Made by a program: the position numbers and the translations under genes. This document shows, in pieces, positions 32,863 through 36,111 of a stretch of 36,111 nucleotides of DNA. The DNA is from Dinochytrium kinnereticum. Taxonomy: Eukaryota > Chytridiomycota > Chytridiomycetes > Chytridiales > Chytridiaceae. Each line of letters starts with the position of its first letter. Within the stretch, counting starts at the first letter, position 1. Location of the stretch: positions 1-36,111 of the forward strand of contig JADGJT010000219.1 in the NCBI GenBank assembly GCA_027604005.1, in the 5' to 3' direction. The notes beneath the pieces were generated by a model, which was not told where the DNA came from, searched no databases, and saw only the letters and a program-made list of their open reading frames with translations.

Positions 32863-35385
32863 ATGCCTGCAAAAACATCAACGTCGTCGTCTTCTTCTTC
32901 ATGGTTGAAGTCGACCAGCCGTTTATTCTCCTTTCTGTCGGGTTCCAAGAATGTATCCTCATCTTCATCGGCGGATCATCATCATCATGGCCAGCAGTCG
33001 ACCTCCAGTTCGTCGTCCGGGGGCCGGCAGAGCACAAGCTCAAGGAACTCATTGAGCGCTGGTGGGAGGTCAAAGAGCCACCCAGGACATGCGATGGCCA
33101 TCGGAACGTCAAGTGCAAATGCGCAGGCACCCATAACCGTGGGCAACACTTCTCGCACTGATAAGAAGAAGAGGACGAAGGATGCTTTCGGAGTGAAGAA
33201 CATGATGGGGGCAGTGCCAACTCAACAATCATCAGCTCCTGCAATGGGCACACCACCTCCTCCTCCCTCCGACACACTCAACCCCTATGTTAAGCAAGAA
33301 TTCCACAAACGATCGGACTCGCCTTCGGGTCGCATGCAGAACGGCGGATCATCGTACCTTCATCCCGGGCACAATCACAGCCATCGTCCAATCTCCCCGG
33401 CCCCAACGGACAGGTCTCCCGCCGCATTCCACTTCCAATCCCTGGATCGAATGTCTCCTCCTCACTCTCGGTCAGCCTCCCCAGCGCCATCAGTCAGTTC
33501 GACACTTGCCGCAGAGAGACTTGCCAGACTTACGGATGCGCAGGTGGCGGACCTTGCAGCGCAGGTGTCAGCTGAAAGTTTCCGGAGAAGAACACCCGTT
33601 GGTGCTCTTATTGCTTCCTATGAGCTCTCGGGGCCGACCGGTGGCGCCACGGGGCTCTCGGCGGCTTCAAGGCTGTCGATGATGTCGAATGATCAGTTTA
33701 GGATATTGGCAAATGATCTGGAGGCGGAAGCATCGCGGAGAGATATCCCAGGAATTGACACACTTGGAAGGTCGAGGACGGGCTCTATCGCAATGGTCAG
33801 AACCGCGAGTGGTAGTTTGTCCGAGAGCATGCTTACAAGAGACGTTACACTCCTAAGGGCAAAGTTTGGTCCGAACAACCCCGCGGCAGCAGAAGCCATG
33901 GAAGCAGCGGTTCTTGCCAACTCCAATGGATCCATGTCAACCTCGTTATCCCCCTCAACAGGCGCATCTCCTTCCCCCATCGCCTCCGCTGTCCTCAGCT
34001 CATCTCCTACCAACCAATCCTTCCTGACAAATGGTATTCCTCAAACCGTCACAGCCACCGCAAACTTAGACCGCTCCATGTCCTCCGCAAGTATTTCCAA
34101 CCTCCCCACCCGATTAATCCCTGTCGGCGCAGGCCCTGCTGCAGCATCCACCATCGCCTCCGCTTCCCTCCCCCGCTCATTGTCGGCGACCAACATATCC
34201 TCCCTTTCAAACCCCTCTTCAAACGCAAACCTAAACGCCCCAATGTCAGCCCCTCCTCTTGCAGGAATGGCTTCAGCCAACGGTTCGGCCCACCCGGATT
34301 TGTTAATGGTGGAGGAGGACCCGGATCGTATGATCTGGAGGTCAAGACTTGGGAGCCTTGCGGATGGGCAGTTTTCAGCATTGAGACGTGATACCAAGGC
34401 TGAGATGGATAGGCGTAAGGCTTTGAGGAGGGGAATTCTGGTTCCAGTCTCTCCTGTGGAAAGTGGCGATGAGGTGGAGGGAGAGGTAAATGGCTCGAGG
34501 AAGGGTCCGGCAGACAATGATTCTGGGTTTGCTGCATCGGTGATTGCGGCCGTTAATGAGCGTACCAATGCTGCACTTACCAGCACCCCACCCTCCTCTC
34601 GCCCCAACTCGGATGAGCAACAGCAGTTTGGAACTTTATCCAAGTCAGCCCTGACGCCCGCGAACAGAAATGATATTGGTACGCTCACCAAATCCACCAG
34701 TCATTCTACCCTCGTCTCAATGGCGGGTGTGTCGCCTTCTCACCCGCGGTTAGAGGAGCTCATGCGGTCCATCCCCTCCCAAGACCTTTGGCAGCTTTGG
34801 GAAGACAGTGAAAGCGAGGTCGCTCGACGAGCTGCAGGTGGATTAGTCGTGGCTGGCACTTCAGCGGCTGAGTTTGCCGCTGCTGCTGAGGTTGAGAGGG
34901 CGGTGGCTGCCAGCGCTGCGATTGGGAAGGAGAAGGAGAAGGAGAAGAAGAGGGAGATGAGGAGGGCTGCTGCCGCTGAGAAGGAGGGGAAGGAGGCGCG
35001 TGAGGCGAGAGAGGCAAGGGAGGCGGCGAATGTTGCTGCTTGGAGGTCGAGGATTTCAAAGCTGACGGATGAGCAAATGGCGGAGGTTACGGCGGATGTT
35101 TATGATGAGATGACGAGGAGAAGGGATAAGAGTGGTATGTGCTGGCCTTCTGTCTTCTTTTTTCCTGCTGGTCTTTTTTTTTTTTTTTTTTTTTTGCACC
35201 AACCTCCCTTTTGCTCACCCTATTTTTTTTATTATCATATAGCCCCATTCCTTCCACCGAGGTCCGACCTCTCCCCGAAGCGAAACGAGGCCCGAAAAGA
35301 ACTTTCCAAACTCCCATCCCGTGAACTTAAGATGCTCTGGTCCATTATTCATGAGAGCATGAAGAAGAGGAAGATGGTTTCATAA
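32863..35385 (+). CDS. Low-complexity protein with six Spa2-homology-domain (SHD/GIT)-like repeats
   Basis: Exons are 32863-35134 and 35243-35385 (donor GTATGT, long T-tract, acceptor ATAG), about 804 residues. The intron is 108 nt without an in-frame stop, so reading through it also gives an open frame (840 residues). The N-terminal 200 residues are Ser-, His- and Pro-rich (HHHH near residue 40, PPPPP). About 28-residue units recur: RLARLTDAQVADLAAQV (about 219), RLSMMSNDQFRILANDL (about 270), RLGSLADGQFSALRRDT (about 493), LMRSIPSQDLWQLWEDS (about 631), RISKLTDEQMAEVTADVYDE (about 729) and ELSKLPSRELKMLWSII (about 774). Units 5 and 6, with PKRNEARKELSKL between them, resemble the tandem Spa2 homology domain of fungal polarity scaffolds and animal GIT proteins. 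Those act at sites of polarised growth. A coiled, Ala/Glu/Arg-rich helix precedes unit 5. Confidence 0.8.
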   Translation: MPAKTSTSSSSSSWLKSTSRLFSFLSGSKNVSSSSSADHHHHGQQSTSSSSSGGRQSTSSRNSLSAGGRSKSHPGHAMAIGTSSANAQAPITVGNTSRTDKKKRTKDAFGVKNMMGAVPTQQSSAPAMGTPPPPPSDTLNPYVKQEFHKRSDSPSGRMQNGGSSYLHPGHNHSHRPISPAPTDRSPAAFHFQSLDRMSPPHSRSASPAPSVSSTLAAERLARLTDAQVADLAAQVSAESFRRRTPVGALIASYELSGPTGGATGLSAASRLSMMSNDQFRILANDLEAEASRRDIPGIDTLGRSRTGSIAMVRTASGSLSESMLTRDVTLLRAKFGPNNPAAAEAMEAAVLANSNGSMSTSLSPSTGASPSPIASAVLSSSPTNQSFLTNGIPQTVTATANLDRSMSSASISNLPTRLIPVGAGPAAASTIASASLPRSLSATNISSLSNPSSNANLNAPMSAPPLAGMASANGSAHPDLLMVEEDPDRMIWRSRLGSLADGQFSALRRDTKAEMDRRKALRRGILVPVSPVESGDEVEGEVNGSRKGPADNDSGFAASVIAAVNERTNAALTSTPPSSRPNSDEQQQFGTLSKSALTPANRNDIGTLTKSTSHSTLVSMAGVSPSHPRLEELMRSIPSQDLWQLWEDSESEVARRAAGGLVVAGTSAAEFAAAAEVERAVAASAAIGKEKEKEKKREMRRAAAAEKEGKEAREAREAREAANVAAWRSRISKLTDEQMAEVTADVYDEMTRRRDKSGMCWPSVFFFPAGLFFFFFFLHQPPFCSPYFFYYHIAPFLPPRSDLSPKRNEARKELSKLPSRELKMLWSIIHESMKKRKMVS

Positions 35386-36111
35386 TTTCCTTTGCCGTCA
35401 GAGAGCCCATCGGGCCCTTTTTTTGCCCCTTTTCCCCCCTTTTTTCTTTAACCTTACTTTTTTTTTTTTTATATGTGTATCTTCAATGTGATGCTGTTCT
35501 TATGTTTCTAATCTTACGCGTTCTTGTTTTTGCTATGTAAAATCATCTTTTTCTCTCATTATATGCAAACACACCTTTCCTTCCTTTCATCTTCTACATT
35601 TTTCTTTTGCGTAGGTTTGGGTGTGCCCTTTTCTACACGCAAGGGGCCGTGAAAGCCTTTTCTTTTTCTTTTTCTCTTTCTTCTTTTTCTTTTCGCTTCG
35701 TCGCAATTATTACGATGTCTCAACTCAAATGTCCTTTTCTTTTCGTGTTATTAGAGTATTATTAGATTTCCTTTTTTTGCATTACCTTGCTCGGTGACTT
35801 TTTACCTTCTCTTGTTTTTTTTCCCCCCTCTTCAGTTCTCCAGAAGAAAAGCCTCCCCCTCCCCCGACAATGCTATGTGATGCTTTTACTGGTTTTTCGA
35901 CGCTCTTGATTTGTTATTCCGTTACTTCAGTTTCCTGACTGGCTTCATCTCTTAAAAAGTGTTGTTCAGTGTCTTTGTTTGCAGGCGAACTTTTTTTTTT
36001 TTTCTCTTTGTTTCTCATGTTCCCCAGCCTCCCCAGTACCCAGGTTCTTACTTTTCCTTTTTTCCCCCCTGCTCATGAGCTTCCTTGACACCCCTGACTT
36101 TTCTTCTTTGT
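35386..36111. other. Pyrimidine-rich 3' flank
   Basis: About 725 bp of T/C-rich sequence after the stop of the SHD-repeat gene, with repeated TTTTTCTTTTTC and C6 runs. No coding frame or RNA gene is supported. It likely includes the 3' UTR and terminator of that gene. Confidence 0.5.

Noticed and set aside
34041..34697. Minus-strand open frame of 218 codons inside the SHD-repeat gene
   Set aside because: Antisense of Ser/Ala-rich repeats; no independent protein-like feature.

Overview
The window is nuclear DNA of a eukaryote, most likely a flagellated (zoosporic) true fungus of the chytrid grade. The supporting signs are: genes broken by many short GT-AG introns (about 38-110 nt, a few near 330-350 nt) whose reading frames close exactly across the junctions; a giant gene for CFAP74, a projection protein of motile cilia that non-flagellated fungi lack; a protein built from Spa2-homology-like repeats; F-box proteins; and pyrimidine- or purine-rich homopolymer-laden spacers. 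I see no rRNA, tRNA, CRISPR array or recognisable transposon.

Layout. 195-1361 (+) encodes the complex I subunit NDUFS4, with one problem splice junction. Converging on it, 1759-3777 (-) encodes an RlmN-type radical-SAM RNA methyltransferase ending in a hydrophobic tail. 4139-5347 (-) encodes a small single-pass membrane protein that includes a 22-nt exon. It is divergent from 5518-13917 (+), a CFAP74 homologue of about 2,650 residues. 14268-16139 (+) is an intronless coiled-coil/F-box-like protein. 16418-19350 (+) is a ten-exon multi-pass membrane protein of unknown family. It converges on 19544-24697 (-), a 14-exon P-type ATPase related to the Na,K-ATPase (type IIC) branch. That ATPase has a 5-nt micro-exon, a 305-residue N-terminal extension, an insert of about 110 residues before M7 and many altered ion-binding residues. 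It shares a 380-bp divergent promoter with 25078-26820 (+), another multi-pass membrane protein of unknown family. Then come 27531-29694 (-), a carotenoid/retinoid oxygenase with all four iron-binding histidines; 29926-30995 (-), an F-box protein; 31213-32225 (+), an alpha/beta hydrolase of bacterial appearance; and 32863-35385 (+), a low-complexity protein with six SHD-like repeats.

The genes do not form a pathway. The themes are respiration and organelle RNA modification (NDUFS4, RlmN), the axoneme (CFAP74), ion transport or membrane function (the ATPase and its two neighbours) and possible retinal supply for zoospore light sensing (carotenoid oxygenase; inference only). The most promising novelty is the ATPase locus: a type IIC pump with a rebuilt cation site, flanked on both sides by unrecognised polytopic membrane proteins. 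Exon boundaries were worked out by hand from splice signals and frame continuity; they have not been tested against RNA or databases.
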